Of a stretch of 64,000 nt of DNA, positions 40,997 through 49,230 are shown in pieces. The notes below the pieces were generated by a model. The model was not told the DNA's origin. It worked only from the letters and a program-made list of their open reading frames with translations, and made no database searches. Each line of letters begins with the position of its first letter. Position 1 is the stretch's first letter. The stretch is taken from positions 1 to 64,000 of the forward strand of contig JBMORL010000107.1 in NCBI GenBank assembly GCA_049322335.1. The letters run 5' to 3'. A program made the position numbers and the translations under genes. The stretch comes from JBMORL01 sp049322335 (GTDB taxonomy: Bacteria > Bacteroidota > Bacteroidia > Flavobacteriales_D > UBA2798).

Positions 40997-43285
40997 ATGA
41001 TTTATCGTATAAAGAAAATATCAACAGGTTTATTTCTTGCTTTATTATCTGTGTATTCTTCTTATGCCCAGCTTAACCAGGACTCGTTAAGAAAAATAAT
41101 CAGTAATACGATGCTGAATGATACGCTTCGTATTATGGCTATTGACAAACTGGCCTGGGAAAAACTAAACACGGATACAGATTCCACGTTGCTTTTGGCG
41201 AAGATAGAAATGGAGATGGCTGAAGATATTAAAAGTAAAAAATGGAAGTCGGAAGCCCTGAATACAATGGCTACTGCATACTATATAAAAGGCGATTACA
41301 GCCAGTCACTCGAACTTCACCGGAAAAATCTCATATTAAAAAAAGAGCTGAAAGATGAAAGAGGTTACGCTATTGTTTGTGTGAATATCAGCAATATTTA
41401 TTCAACAAAAGGAGATTATCCTCTCGGGCTCGAATACCTTCAGAAAGGATTACCCACTTTCGAAAAATTAAAAGATAAAAAATCCATTTCCCGTATTATG
41501 AATAACATCGGGTTGGTGTATGTAAATATGAAAGATTATTCCAAAGCACTTTCCTGTTTTCGTTTGTGTATTGCTTTATATACTGAGAGCGGGAATGAAC
41601 AACCTTTGGGTAATGTATACAATAACATGGGAATTGTTTATAAGGAAATCGGCATACCGGATTCTGCACAATTGTACTATGAAAAAGCACTTGCCGTTTA
41701 TGAAAATTACGGGGATAAAAGAAGAATTGCAGCGGCATATGGCAATATCGGTTCTTCACTTGAAAAAATGAACCGTGTAGAAGAAGCCAAATCATATTTC
41801 TTAAAAAGTATAGAATTAAGAATACCTCTGAAGGATGAAGTGGGACTCGCACAAAATTATGCCAATTTGGGAATAGCGGAAAGAAGGTTGAGAAACTATC
41901 AGTCATCTCTTGAACATTGCCTGAAAGGATTGGAATTGTCGGAAAAAGTACAAATAATGGAAAGCGAACGGGCCAATTGCGAATGCCTTTATCTGACTTA
42001 TAAAGAAATGGGCGATATGAACAATGCTTTATTGTATTATGAAAAAACAGTGGCCATTACAGATTCTTTATTTAGCGATGAAAAAACCCGTGATGTAGCG
42101 CGAAAGGAATCAAAGTTCGAATACGATAAAAAAGAAATGGCCTTGCAGGAAGAAATAAAACGAAAACAATTGCTTTTCGAATTTGAAAGAAAACAAGCCA
42201 TCCTGCTGGCTGAAAACGAAAAAAAGGAAGCGGAATTCCAGGCCGAAATGAAAAGAAAACAACTGGCTTTTGAGTATGAAAAAAAACAAGCCGAAGAAAA
42301 AGTATTAAATGAAAAAAAAGAAATGGCCTTTCGTGAAGATATTAACCGAAGAGAAATAGAAAATGAATCTCAGCGAAAATTAATTTTTTTATTTGTGGGT
42401 GCTTTTGCTGTGATGAGTGTACTCGCTGTTTTTATTTATCGCGGTTATCGATATAAACAACGCGCCCATACTATTATTTCCCGGCAGAAACAGGAAACCG
42501 AAGAGCAAAAACTGATTATCGAAGACAAACAGAAAGAAATCATCGATTCCATTACTTATGCCAAACGATTGCAACAGGCCATTCTTGCTCCTCCGGAAGA
42601 AATCAGCCGGTATTTTCAGCAGAATTTTTTACTTTATAAACCGAAAGATATTGTAGCAGGAGATTTTTATTTTTTCGAATTCACCGGTTCGCATATTTTT
42701 TATGCAGCTGCCGACTGTACGGGCCATGGTGTTCCCGGTGCTATGGTAAGTATTGTTTGTTCCAATGCTTTATCCCGTTGTGTAAAAGAATTCGGACTTA
42801 CCGATCCCGCTGAAATTCTCAACAAAACGCGCGACATCGTTTTGGAAACATTCAAAAAAAGCAACGAAACCGTTTATGATGGAATGGATATCTCATTGAT
42901 AGCAATAGATAAAAACAATAAGCAGGTAAAATGGGCGGGAGCCAATAACCCGTTATGGATTTTCATAAACGAAAATAAATCCATTGCGGAAATTCAACCC
43001 GACAAACAACCGGTAGGATTTAGTTTTGAACCAACGCCATTTGTTTCTCACGAAATTAAAGTTGAAAAAAACGATATCATCTATCTTTTTACGGATGGTT
43101 ATGCCGATCAGTTTGGTGGCCCTAAAGCAAAAAAATTCAAATACAGCAGCCTCAATAAACTGTTGTGCGAAGTTTCCTCTCTTGGAATGGAAGAACAAAA
43201 GAATAAACTCGAAAAATCTTTTGCCGAATGGAAAGGAGCTCTTGAGCAGGTTGATGATGTATGTATAATTGGTGTTAAGATCTGA
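40997..43285 (+). CDS. TPR protein with SpoIIE phosphatase (second of tandem pair)
   Basis: A 762-residue paralogue of the previous gene. A signal peptide (ISTGLFLALLSVYSSYAQ) precedes about seven TPRs (RIMNNIGLVYVNMKDYSKAL, NVYNNMGIVYKEIGIPDSAQ, AAAYGNIGSSLEKMNRVEEA). An unusual coiled coil of repeating KEMALQEEIKRKQLLFEFERK-like blocks follows, then a transmembrane helix (LIFLFVGAFAVMSVLAVFIYRG), a short coiled coil and the SpoIIE domain (IVAGDFYFFE, AAADCTGHGVPGAMVS, LFTDGYADQFGG). It lacks the palindromic insertions. TPRs should face the periplasm, the phosphatase the cytoplasm. Its substrate may be an anti-sigma antagonist or other phosphoprotein; STAS-like proteins exist at 16 kb but linkage is not shown. 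Confidence 0.9.
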   Translation: MIYRIKKISTGLFLALLSVYSSYAQLNQDSLRKIISNTMLNDTLRIMAIDKLAWEKLNTDTDSTLLLAKIEMEMAEDIKSKKWKSEALNTMATAYYIKGDYSQSLELHRKNLILKKELKDERGYAIVCVNISNIYSTKGDYPLGLEYLQKGLPTFEKLKDKKSISRIMNNIGLVYVNMKDYSKALSCFRLCIALYTESGNEQPLGNVYNNMGIVYKEIGIPDSAQLYYEKALAVYENYGDKRRIAAAYGNIGSSLEKMNRVEEAKSYFLKSIELRIPLKDEVGLAQNYANLGIAERRLRNYQSSLEHCLKGLELSEKVQIMESERANCECLYLTYKEMGDMNNALLYYEKTVAITDSLFSDEKTRDVARKESKFEYDKKEMALQEEIKRKQLLFEFERKQAILLAENEKKEAEFQAEMKRKQLAFEYEKKQAEEKVLNEKKEMAFREDINRREIENESQRKLIFLFVGAFAVMSVLAVFIYRGYRYKQRAHTIISRQKQETEEQKLIIEDKQKEIIDSITYAKRLQQAILAPPEEISRYFQQNFLLYKPKDIVAGDFYFFEFTGSHIFYAAADCTGHGVPGAMVSIVCSNALSRCVKEFGLTDPAEILNKTRDIVLETFKKSNETVYDGMDISLIAIDKNNKQVKWAGANNPLWIFINENKSIAEIQPDKQPVGFSFEPTPFVSHEIKVEKNDIIYLFTDGYADQFGGPKAKKFKYSSLNKLLCEVSSLGMEEQKNKLEKSFAEWKGALEQVDDVCIIGVKI

Positions 43286-43306
43286 TACCCGGATGCCATT
43301 TAAACT

Positions 43307-44011
43307 TCATCCCAACCCAAAAATCACCGGCTTCTTATGCAAATCCGGTTTATGTGTTTTCCAGTAATCTATCGTTTTGGTAAGAATAAATTCATCACTA
43401 CAGGTTATACTGGCCGCTATGCAAAGCAGGGTAGAAGGAATACAATTTTTTAAAAGATCATCCAGCACATGATTATTACGATAAGGCGTATCCATGAATA
43501 GTTGTGTATAACCCTGATGGGACATACGTTCCATTTCCTTTATTTTTTTAATCCGGTCATTCTGTTCTTTAGGTAAATAGCCGTGAAATGTAAATTGTTG
43601 TCCGCCTAATCCCGAAGCCATTAATGCCATAAAGATGGAAGAAGGGCCGCTTACCGGAATCACCGGAATATTTTTTTTATGCGCCAGCTTTACAAATTCG
43701 CTACCGGGATCGGCAATGGCGGGACAACCTGCTTCTGAAATAATGGCTGTATTTTTTCCGTTGAGAGGGAATTCAAAATAACTCTCCATTTCATCGCGGC
43801 TGGTGTGCTCGTTAAGGGGAACAACCGTATATTCACTGATCTTTTTTTCTGTCCCGCATTTCTTTATAAAAGCTCTTGCGTGTTTTTCATTCTCTGCCAG
43901 CACCACATCAGTTAATTCAAGAATAGTTTTAATCCACAGCAATGGCAAAGATTCCATCGGTGCGTCATCACCTAACGGACAGGGGACAAGGTAAATTTTT
44001 CCTTTTTGCAT
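43307..44011 (-). CDS. tetrapyrrole-type (RsmI-like) SAM-dependent methyltransferase
   Basis: A 234-residue member of the tetrapyrrole methylase fold related to RsmI, which 2'-O-methylates C1402 of 16S rRNA. It has the opening KIYLVPCPLGD, AIISEAGCPAIADPGSEFVKLAH (cf. DAGTPGISDPG of RsmI), VIPVSGPSSIFMALMASGL and FHGYLPKE. It is shorter than true RsmI and has Cys in place of the usual Thr in GxP; many Bacteroidota carry this extra paralogue, whose target is unsettled. It overlaps the phosphatase gene by one base (TGATG). Confidence 0.85.
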   Translation of the reverse strand: MQKGKIYLVPCPLGDDAPMESLPLLWIKTILELTDVVLAENEKHARAFIKKCGTEKKISEYTVVPLNEHTSRDEMESYFEFPLNGKNTAIISEAGCPAIADPGSEFVKLAHKKNIPVIPVSGPSSIFMALMASGLGGQQFTFHGYLPKEQNDRIKKIKEMERMSHQGYTQLFMDTPYRNNHVLDDLLKNCIPSTLLCIAASITCSDEFILTKTIDYWKTHKPDLHKKPVIFGLG

Positions 44012-44463
44012 CAGTGTTGTTCAATAATTATTTTGCAGGCATCATCCAGCAGGCGATATACCTGTTCAAACCCGCTGTCGCCACCATAATATGGATCGGG
44101 TACCGGCATTCGTTCTCCGGGAAATGTATATTCGAGGATCATTTTTACTTTCATGCGTTCTTCTTCCGATTTTGCCTGGCGCACGATATCACGATAATTA
44201 TTTTCGTCCATAGCCAGGATAAGGTCGAATTCCAAAAAATCGTTACGGGAAAACTGGCGCGCACGCAAACGCGAAATATCAATTCCGTATTTCTTCATTT
44301 TCATTACTGCCCTTGCATCGGGATTTTCTCCAATATGATAATTGGATGTTCCTGCCGAATCGATGATATAATTCTTTCCCGCTTTCTCTGCATGAAAACG
44401 CAACACTCCCTCCGCCATTGGCGAACGGCAAATATTTCCCAGGCAGACCATGAGGATTTTCAT
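44011..44463 (-). CDS. low-molecular-weight protein tyrosine phosphatase
   Basis: A 150-residue low-molecular-weight phosphatase. The P-loop is MVCLGNICRSPMAEGVL (C-x5-R-S), with DSAGTSNYHIGENPDARA and the catalytic aspartate in VPDPYYGGDSGFEQVY near the end, all standard. Possible roles are dephosphorylation of tyrosine kinases of polysaccharide export or arginine phosphate removal; no kinase is in the window. It overlaps cdsA by 4 bases (ATGA) upstream and the methylase by one base downstream, so the three are one operon. Confidence 0.93.
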   Translation of the reverse strand: MKILMVCLGNICRSPMAEGVLRFHAEKAGKNYIIDSAGTSNYHIGENPDARAVMKMKKYGIDISRLRARQFSRNDFLEFDLILAMDENNYRDIVRQAKSEEERMKVKMILEYTFPGERMPVPDPYYGGDSGFEQVYRLLDDACKIIIEQH

Positions 44464-45494
44464 AGTGAGATAGTCAATGACTTTAAATAAAAATAAGCTA
44501 TAACTGCCGGAGCTGACAGCAAAACACCATCAAAGCGATCCAGTACTCCGCCATGACCGGGCATAAAACTGCCTGAGTCTTTAACTCCGGCCTGACGTTT
44601 TAACATTGATTCTGTAAGATCTCCGATAGTTCCAAATACCGAAATTAAAATGGATATAACAATCCAATCGCTTAACCCGAGAATATTTTCAAATGTGAAG
44701 AAAAAAGAAAGTATAACGCCAATAGCTACCGAAAAAACCAATCCGCCAGCAAAACCTTCCCAAGTTTTTTTTGGTGAAACTGATTCCCACAGTTTTGTTT
44801 TCCCGAAAAATTTTCCGGTTAAATAAGCAAAAGTATCATTGGACCAAAGTATAAGAAAAAAGCCCAGCAAAAGTTCATAATTATAGGCAGATAATGGTGT
44901 GACAGTAAAATTTATCAAAATAACAAAAGGCAATGCTATATAAAACAATCCGGCAATAGATACAAAAGTGTTTGGAAATGTGGTGTTATTACTGAACAGA
45001 TCAAACAATACCATGCTTACAAAGAAAAATGAAATAACGGCTATGGAAGGAAACCAGAAAAAATCAGGAAATAGTAAAGTTAATGCAAATCCGGTATAGA
45101 AAATGGCACCGGGAATAATTACCGGTAATGGTAAAAGTTTTTCGAATCCTGGTTTAGTTAAAACAAAAAACTCAAACAAGCCGATAACAACAATAACTAA
45201 AAACAAAACAGAAACAGCCGGTTTAGACCATAATATGCATCCGAGCATTATAATCAAAAAGAAAAAGCCAGTTACCGCCCTTGTCAGCATTTTTTTTTTT
45301 GTTTCTTCAAAAATACGGATTACTTCCAAAGCCCGTATCACATCATCGGGATTTACATACAATTCTTCTTCGCCAATCATGTGGTAGGCAGAATCTTTCT
45401 GGTTAAGGATAATGCAGCTAATGCCTTCGTCATTCAAAAGGGCTTTCAACAGGTGAACAGAGTGAAAATCGTTATTGGAGTAGATTTTTACCAT
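44460..45494 (-). CDS. cdsA: phosphatidate cytidylyltransferase with N-terminal DUF2007 (possible fusion)
   Basis: CdsA makes CDP-diacylglycerol from CTP and phosphatidic acid. The main part has seven to eight helices and the CDS signature PGHGGVLDRFDGVLLSAP near the C-terminus, with SPKKTWEGFAGGL and DLTESMLKRQAGVKDSGS before it. Ahead of it lie about 68 residues of a DUF2007 (PII-like) domain: MVKIYSNNDFHSVHLLKALLNDEGISCIILNQ. The join contains an A11 run (plus strand T11 at 45290-45300) reading ETKKKMLTR; one base fewer would end DUF2007 at TGA overlapping the cdsA ATG as ATGCTGA. So the 344-residue form is either a true fusion or an indel joining two genes. ATG 45494 gives the normal DUF2007 start. 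Confidence 0.85.
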   Translation of the reverse strand: MVKIYSNNDFHSVHLLKALLNDEGISCIILNQKDSAYHMIGEEELYVNPDDVIRALEVIRIFEETKKKMLTRAVTGFFFLIIMLGCILWSKPAVSVLFLVIVVIGLFEFFVLTKPGFEKLLPLPVIIPGAIFYTGFALTLLFPDFFWFPSIAVISFFFVSMVLFDLFSNNTTFPNTFVSIAGLFYIALPFVILINFTVTPLSAYNYELLLGFFLILWSNDTFAYLTGKFFGKTKLWESVSPKKTWEGFAGGLVFSVAIGVILSFFFTFENILGLSDWIVISILISVFGTIGDLTESMLKRQAGVKDSGSFMPGHGGVLDRFDGVLLSAPAVIAYFYLKSLTISL

Positions 45495-45546
45495 CGGGTA
45501 TGTGCAAAAATAGTGAGATTTTGAGAATTGGTAATCAGCTACTGTT

Positions 45547-45667
45547 CCCGATACGCTGCGTTGAATGTGCACAACTACCCGAACTGACGAAAGCTAAACT
45601 GTAAACAATGAATAATCACTGTCAGGTCGAGTAGTCGCGTGCACCCAACGTGACGTATCGAGACCTG
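45547..45667. repeat. pair of inverted REP-like elements
   Basis: Element one (about 45547-45588, CCCGATACGCTGCGTTGAAT..) and the reverse complement of element two (about 45621-45666, GGTCGAGTAGTCGCGTGCAC..) share CGATACG, CGTTG, TGxxCxC, TAC-CGA and TGAC. They lie head to head, as in bacterial BIMEs, between ftsH and the cdsA start. The second is the better kept. Confidence 0.65.
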
Positions 45668-45682
45668 TAACAAGCATGAAGA

Positions 45683-47827
45683 TTATAACACTGGATTATC
45701 GTTCTTATCCGAACCCGGGTTATCCCATTCGATGGTTTTTTGAATGTTTCCATCGTCTTTATCGCCCTGTTTTTTTTCTTCAGTTGACTGCGTATTTTTC
45801 AAAGGCTCAATCTCAGGGCTGGTTTTTTCTTCCGGCTTTTCTTCCACAATTTTCGCATCTTCATACGGACGCTTCCCGAAAATAGATTCAAGGTCTTCCT
45901 TAAAGATTACTTCTTTTTCCAGCAATAATTCCGCGAGCTGGCGTAGTCTGTCTTTATTTACTTTTAATAATTCCACAGCTCTTTCAAATTGTGCTTCCAC
46001 AATTTTTGAAACTTCTTCGTCAATAGTCTCAGCGCGTTTTTCACTATAAGGTTTACTAAATGAAAACTCAGCACCCTGCGGATCATAATAGGAAATATTC
46101 CCGATCTTATCATTCAATCCATAAATGGAAACCATCGCATAAGCCATTTTTGTTACTCTTTCGAGATCGCTCAATGCACCGGTGGAGATTTTATCAAAGT
46201 TCACTTTTTCAGAAGCTCTTCCTCCCAGTGTAGCGCACATTTCATCCAGTAATTGTTCGGTACGTGTAATTTGTCTTTCTTCGGGCAGGTACCACGCGGC
46301 TCCCAGCGATTGCCCGCGGGGAACGATAGTTACCTTTACTAACGGACTTGCGTATTGCAGCAGCCAGCTGATGGCAGCATGTCCGGCTTCGTGATAGGCA
46401 ATTACTTTCTTTTCTTCTTTCGAAACAATTTTATTTTTCTTTTCCAGTCCGCCAATTACGCGGTCTACGGCATCAAGGAAGTCCTGCTTCTCAACGAATT
46501 TTTTCTTTTTTCGTGCTGCGATAAGGGCCGCCTCGTTACAAATGTTGGCGATATCTGCACCTGAAAAACCGGGAGTCTGGCGTGCGAGAAAATCCACATC
46601 CAGTCCTTCCGCCACTTTTAACGGGCGAAGATGCACGGCAAATATTTTTTTACGTTCGTTCAAATCGGGAAGGTCAACATAAATCATCCGGTCAAATCGT
46701 CCGGGGCGCATCAAAGCACGGTCTAAAATATCAGCGCGGTTGGTAGCGGCAAGAATGATTACACCGCTGTTGGTGCCAAATCCGTCCATTTCCGTCAACA
46801 ACTGGTTGAGCGTATTTTCCCTTTCGTCATTGGCTCCCATATTGGGCGATTTTCCGCGGGCTCTTCCTATGGCGTCAATTTCATCAATAAAAATAATGCA
46901 GGGGGCTTTTTCTTTTGCCTGCCTGAACAGGTCGCGCACACGTGAGGCCCCTACGCCCACAAACATCTCCACGAAATCAGAACCTGACAGAGAAAAGAAA
47001 GGAACCTGTGCTTCTCCTGCCACTGCTTTAGCAAGTAATGTTTTTCCTGTTCCCGGAGGGCCAACAAGCAACGCTCCTTTCGGAATTTTTGCTCCGAGCT
47101 CGGTATATTTTTTCGGATTTTTTAAAAAGTCGACAATTTCCTGGATCTCTTCCTTGGCGCCTTCCAAACCTGCTACATCATTGAAGGTAATGTTGGTGCT
47201 TTTTTCCTTATCAAATAACTGCGCACGCGATTTGCCGATGTTAAAAATCTGTCCGCCACCGGCCGGGCCGCCACCAATTCTGCGCATGATAAAAATCCAG
47301 ATGGCAACGATAATAATCAGCGGAAGTATGTAAGTGAAAATTTCACGCCCCCAGTTTTCTTCTTCACCAAATTCTTTTTCAAAAGAAAATTTCGCTTTCG
47401 AATCAGGATGAGCTTTCAGAAAATTTCTTTCCAGTTTTTTGCACGAGTCGAGCACTTCGTCCAGTTTTTTGGCAAACACTTCGGCAGGTCCAATGTTGAA
47501 TGTATAATGTGGCCCGGCAGGAGTTTTGTCTTTGAATTTTTCGCTATGCATTCCTTTCGAAAGGCTGTCTTTTTTGATGGTGATGCGGGCTACCTTGTTA
47601 TTGATTACATCCACACGTTCCACGTGGCCTTTGTAAGCCATTTCGTTAATAAACTGTTCGAAATTGGTATCGAAGGTGGAATTGTTCCATGAAAAGAGAT
47701 TCAGGGAAATAAGAATAATTCCTATCAGGGCATAAATCCAGTAGAAGTTAAAACCCGGACGGTTGTTTCCCGGGGTTGGTTTTCGCTGGGGTTGTGGTTG
47801 CGGTTTATTGGCTTTGTTCTCGCTCAT
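45683..47827 (-). CDS. ftsH: ATP-dependent zinc metalloprotease FtsH
   Basis: FtsH degrades membrane and short-lived cytosolic proteins. The 714-residue protein has two membrane helices (WIYALIGIILISLNLFSW and IFTYILPLIIIVAIWIFIM) around a periplasmic loop. Then come AAA+ Walker A GPPGTGKTLLAKA, Walker B CIIFIDEID, SRH AATNRADILDRALMRPGRFD and the zinc site AYHEAGHAAISW with its later Glu ligand region. The C-terminal tail of about 60 residues is acidic and Glu/Lys-rich. ATG 47827 is chosen over the TTG two codons earlier. It lies 16 bases after rsfS. Confidence 0.97.
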   Translation of the reverse strand: MSENKANKPQPQPQRKPTPGNNRPGFNFYWIYALIGIILISLNLFSWNNSTFDTNFEQFINEMAYKGHVERVDVINNKVARITIKKDSLSKGMHSEKFKDKTPAGPHYTFNIGPAEVFAKKLDEVLDSCKKLERNFLKAHPDSKAKFSFEKEFGEEENWGREIFTYILPLIIIVAIWIFIMRRIGGGPAGGGQIFNIGKSRAQLFDKEKSTNITFNDVAGLEGAKEEIQEIVDFLKNPKKYTELGAKIPKGALLVGPPGTGKTLLAKAVAGEAQVPFFSLSGSDFVEMFVGVGASRVRDLFRQAKEKAPCIIFIDEIDAIGRARGKSPNMGANDERENTLNQLLTEMDGFGTNSGVIILAATNRADILDRALMRPGRFDRMIYVDLPDLNERKKIFAVHLRPLKVAEGLDVDFLARQTPGFSGADIANICNEAALIAARKKKKFVEKQDFLDAVDRVIGGLEKKNKIVSKEEKKVIAYHEAGHAAISWLLQYASPLVKVTIVPRGQSLGAAWYLPEERQITRTEQLLDEMCATLGGRASEKVNFDKISTGALSDLERVTKMAYAMVSIYGLNDKIGNISYYDPQGAEFSFSKPYSEKRAETIDEEVSKIVEAQFERAVELLKVNKDRLRQLAELLLEKEVIFKEDLESIFGKRPYEDAKIVEEKPEEKTSPEIEPLKNTQSTEEKKQGDKDDGNIQKTIEWDNPGSDKNDNPVL

Positions 47828-47843
47828 TGACAAATCTCACTTA

Positions 47844-48212
47844 TTAATTTTCGAATTCGGTTCTTTTGGCATCGGCCCAAAGTGATTCCAGGTTGTAGAA
47901 ATCCCTTGCTTCCTTATGAAAAACATGCGCCACCACATTCACATAATCCAGCAACACCCAGTTGGCATTTCCTTCTCCTTCCACATGCCAGGGTTTTTCT
48001 CCTGCTTTTTTCTGCGCCATCTCTTCAATGGAATCGGCAATGGCTTTTACCTGCCTCATATTATCTGCATCGCAAATAACAAAATAATCTGTTACCGCAT
48101 TTTTCAGTTCTGTCATATCCAGGCAAACAATATTGTTTCCCTTTTTTTCCTGTATCCCTTTCACGATAGTATCAATCAGCTTTCCGGGGTTTTCTTTCTT
48201 CTTTTTCGCCAT
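47844..48212 (-). CDS. rsfS: ribosomal silencing factor RsfS
   Basis: RsfS binds L14 and keeps 50S subunits from joining 30S when nutrients are scarce. The 122-residue protein has LIDTIVKGIQEKKGNNIVCLDM, TDYFVICDADNMRQVKAIADSIEE, PWHVEGEGNANWVLLDYVNVVAHVFHKEARDFYNLESLW, all typical. ATG 48212 gives the normal start; the frame is open for 19 more residues but these extend past a TACTTTTG -7-like box at 48230-48237. It is divergent from birA and leads the ftsH operon. Confidence 0.95.
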   Translation of the reverse strand: MAKKKKENPGKLIDTIVKGIQEKKGNNIVCLDMTELKNAVTDYFVICDADNMRQVKAIADSIEEMAQKKAGEKPWHVEGEGNANWVLLDYVNVVAHVFHKEARDFYNLESLWADAKRTEFEN

Positions 48213-48293
48213 GTAAATTTCAAAGTTGACAAAAGTAGGTAAATTTAAACATTCCCCTTTATTTTGCAACCTTACGAATAGCTAAACAACACT

Positions 48294-49043
48294 ATGGAGA
48301 CTTTGTTCGCAGGCAGACAGGCCATCCGGCTCGAATCAGTGGATTCCACCAACGACTTCGCCTTGCGGTGGATAAAGGAAAACCCGTTTCACGAAGGGTT
48401 GCTGGTGGTAGCCGAAGAACAAAAGGCTGGTAAGGGGCAAATGGGCAACCGGTGGGAAAGTGAGAAGGGAAAAAACCTGTTGTTTTCATTGGTGGTAAAA
48501 CCTTCTTTTCTACCCGCTGGAAAGCAGTTTTATCTCTCAAAAATTACCGCCCTGGCGATAAAAGATACCATACAAAAGCAGCTTGAAGAAGTAATGATAA
48601 AATGGCCCAATGATATTTACTGCCGGGGGAAAAAAATAGCCGGAATTCTAATAGAAAACCGTTTTTCGGGCGAGAACATAACAGCTTCCGTTATAGGTGC
48701 CGGTATTAATGTCAACCAGGTTTTTGCAGCAGCTGAAAAAGCTATTTCCCTTCAGAGTCTTACGGGAAGGGAAACAAACAGGGAATTACTGCTGGAAGAG
48801 TTTTGCAGCCACTTTGAGGGCTATTACCTGGCTCTCCGCTCGGGAAAAAGAGATGAAATAAACGGCCTTTACCTGTCATCATTATTGAATTTTGGTTCCG
48901 AAACACGTTACCGCGATGCAAAGGGAGAATTTACAGGAATAATCCGCTCTATAGCCGAAGACGGAAGGGCAGAAGTATGGAATAAGGAGAAAAATGCAGC
49001 CACGTGGTATGATATAAAGGAACTCGTTTGGGTAAATGAATAG
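48294..49043 (+). CDS. birA: biotin-[acetyl-CoA carboxylase] ligase
   Basis: BirA attaches biotin to the carrier subunit of acetyl-CoA carboxylase. The 249-residue protein has SVDSTNDFALRW (ATP-binding start), AEEQKAGKGQMGNRWESEKGKNLLFS (cf. the GRGRxGRxW motif, here GKGQMGNRW), MIKWPNDIYCRGKKIAGILIEN (KWPND, catalytic Lys) and GAGINVNQ. It lacks an N-terminal DNA-binding domain, so it is not a repressor. It is divergent from rsfS with an 81-base gap. Confidence 0.95.
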   Translation: METLFAGRQAIRLESVDSTNDFALRWIKENPFHEGLLVVAEEQKAGKGQMGNRWESEKGKNLLFSLVVKPSFLPAGKQFYLSKITALAIKDTIQKQLEEVMIKWPNDIYCRGKKIAGILIENRFSGENITASVIGAGINVNQVFAAAEKAISLQSLTGRETNRELLLEEFCSHFEGYYLALRSGKRDEINGLYLSSLLNFGSETRYRDAKGEFTGIIRSIAEDGRAEVWNKEKNAATWYDIKELVWVNE

Positions 49044-49088
49044 CATTCAACCCATTCTTCATATTTATTCGATTAATCATGAAATAAT

Positions 49089-49166
49089 GAGCTCCACCGG
49101 AGCGCCATCTTTGTAGAAAAGAAACAGACATGTATTTGTAAGCTCCGTCAGGAGCGTCATCTTGCA
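49089..49166. repeat. two direct copies of a GCTCC-nnn-GGAGC element
   Basis: Copies at 49089-49115 (GAGCTCCACCGGAGCGCCAT..) and 49139-49166 (TAAGCTCCGTCAGGAGCGTC..) share AGCTCC-n3-GGAGCG-CATCTT. They are direct repeats about 50 bases apart; each has a 5-bp palindrome. They lie between convergent birA and the thiolase terminator. Confidence 0.7.
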
Positions 49167-49179
49167 TTAAACCAAATAC

Positions 49180-49208
49180 AAAAAAAAGCCCCGAAATATT
49201 CCGGGGCC
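49180..49208 (-). terminator. intrinsic terminator of the thiolase gene
   Basis: On the minus strand GCCCCGGAATATTTCGGGGC forms a stem of at least 6 GC-rich pairs with an AT loop, followed by a T8 run. It begins 24 bases after the thiolase stop codon. Confidence 0.9.
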
Positions 49209-49230
49209 TGTGATATAAAACCGGTTTATA

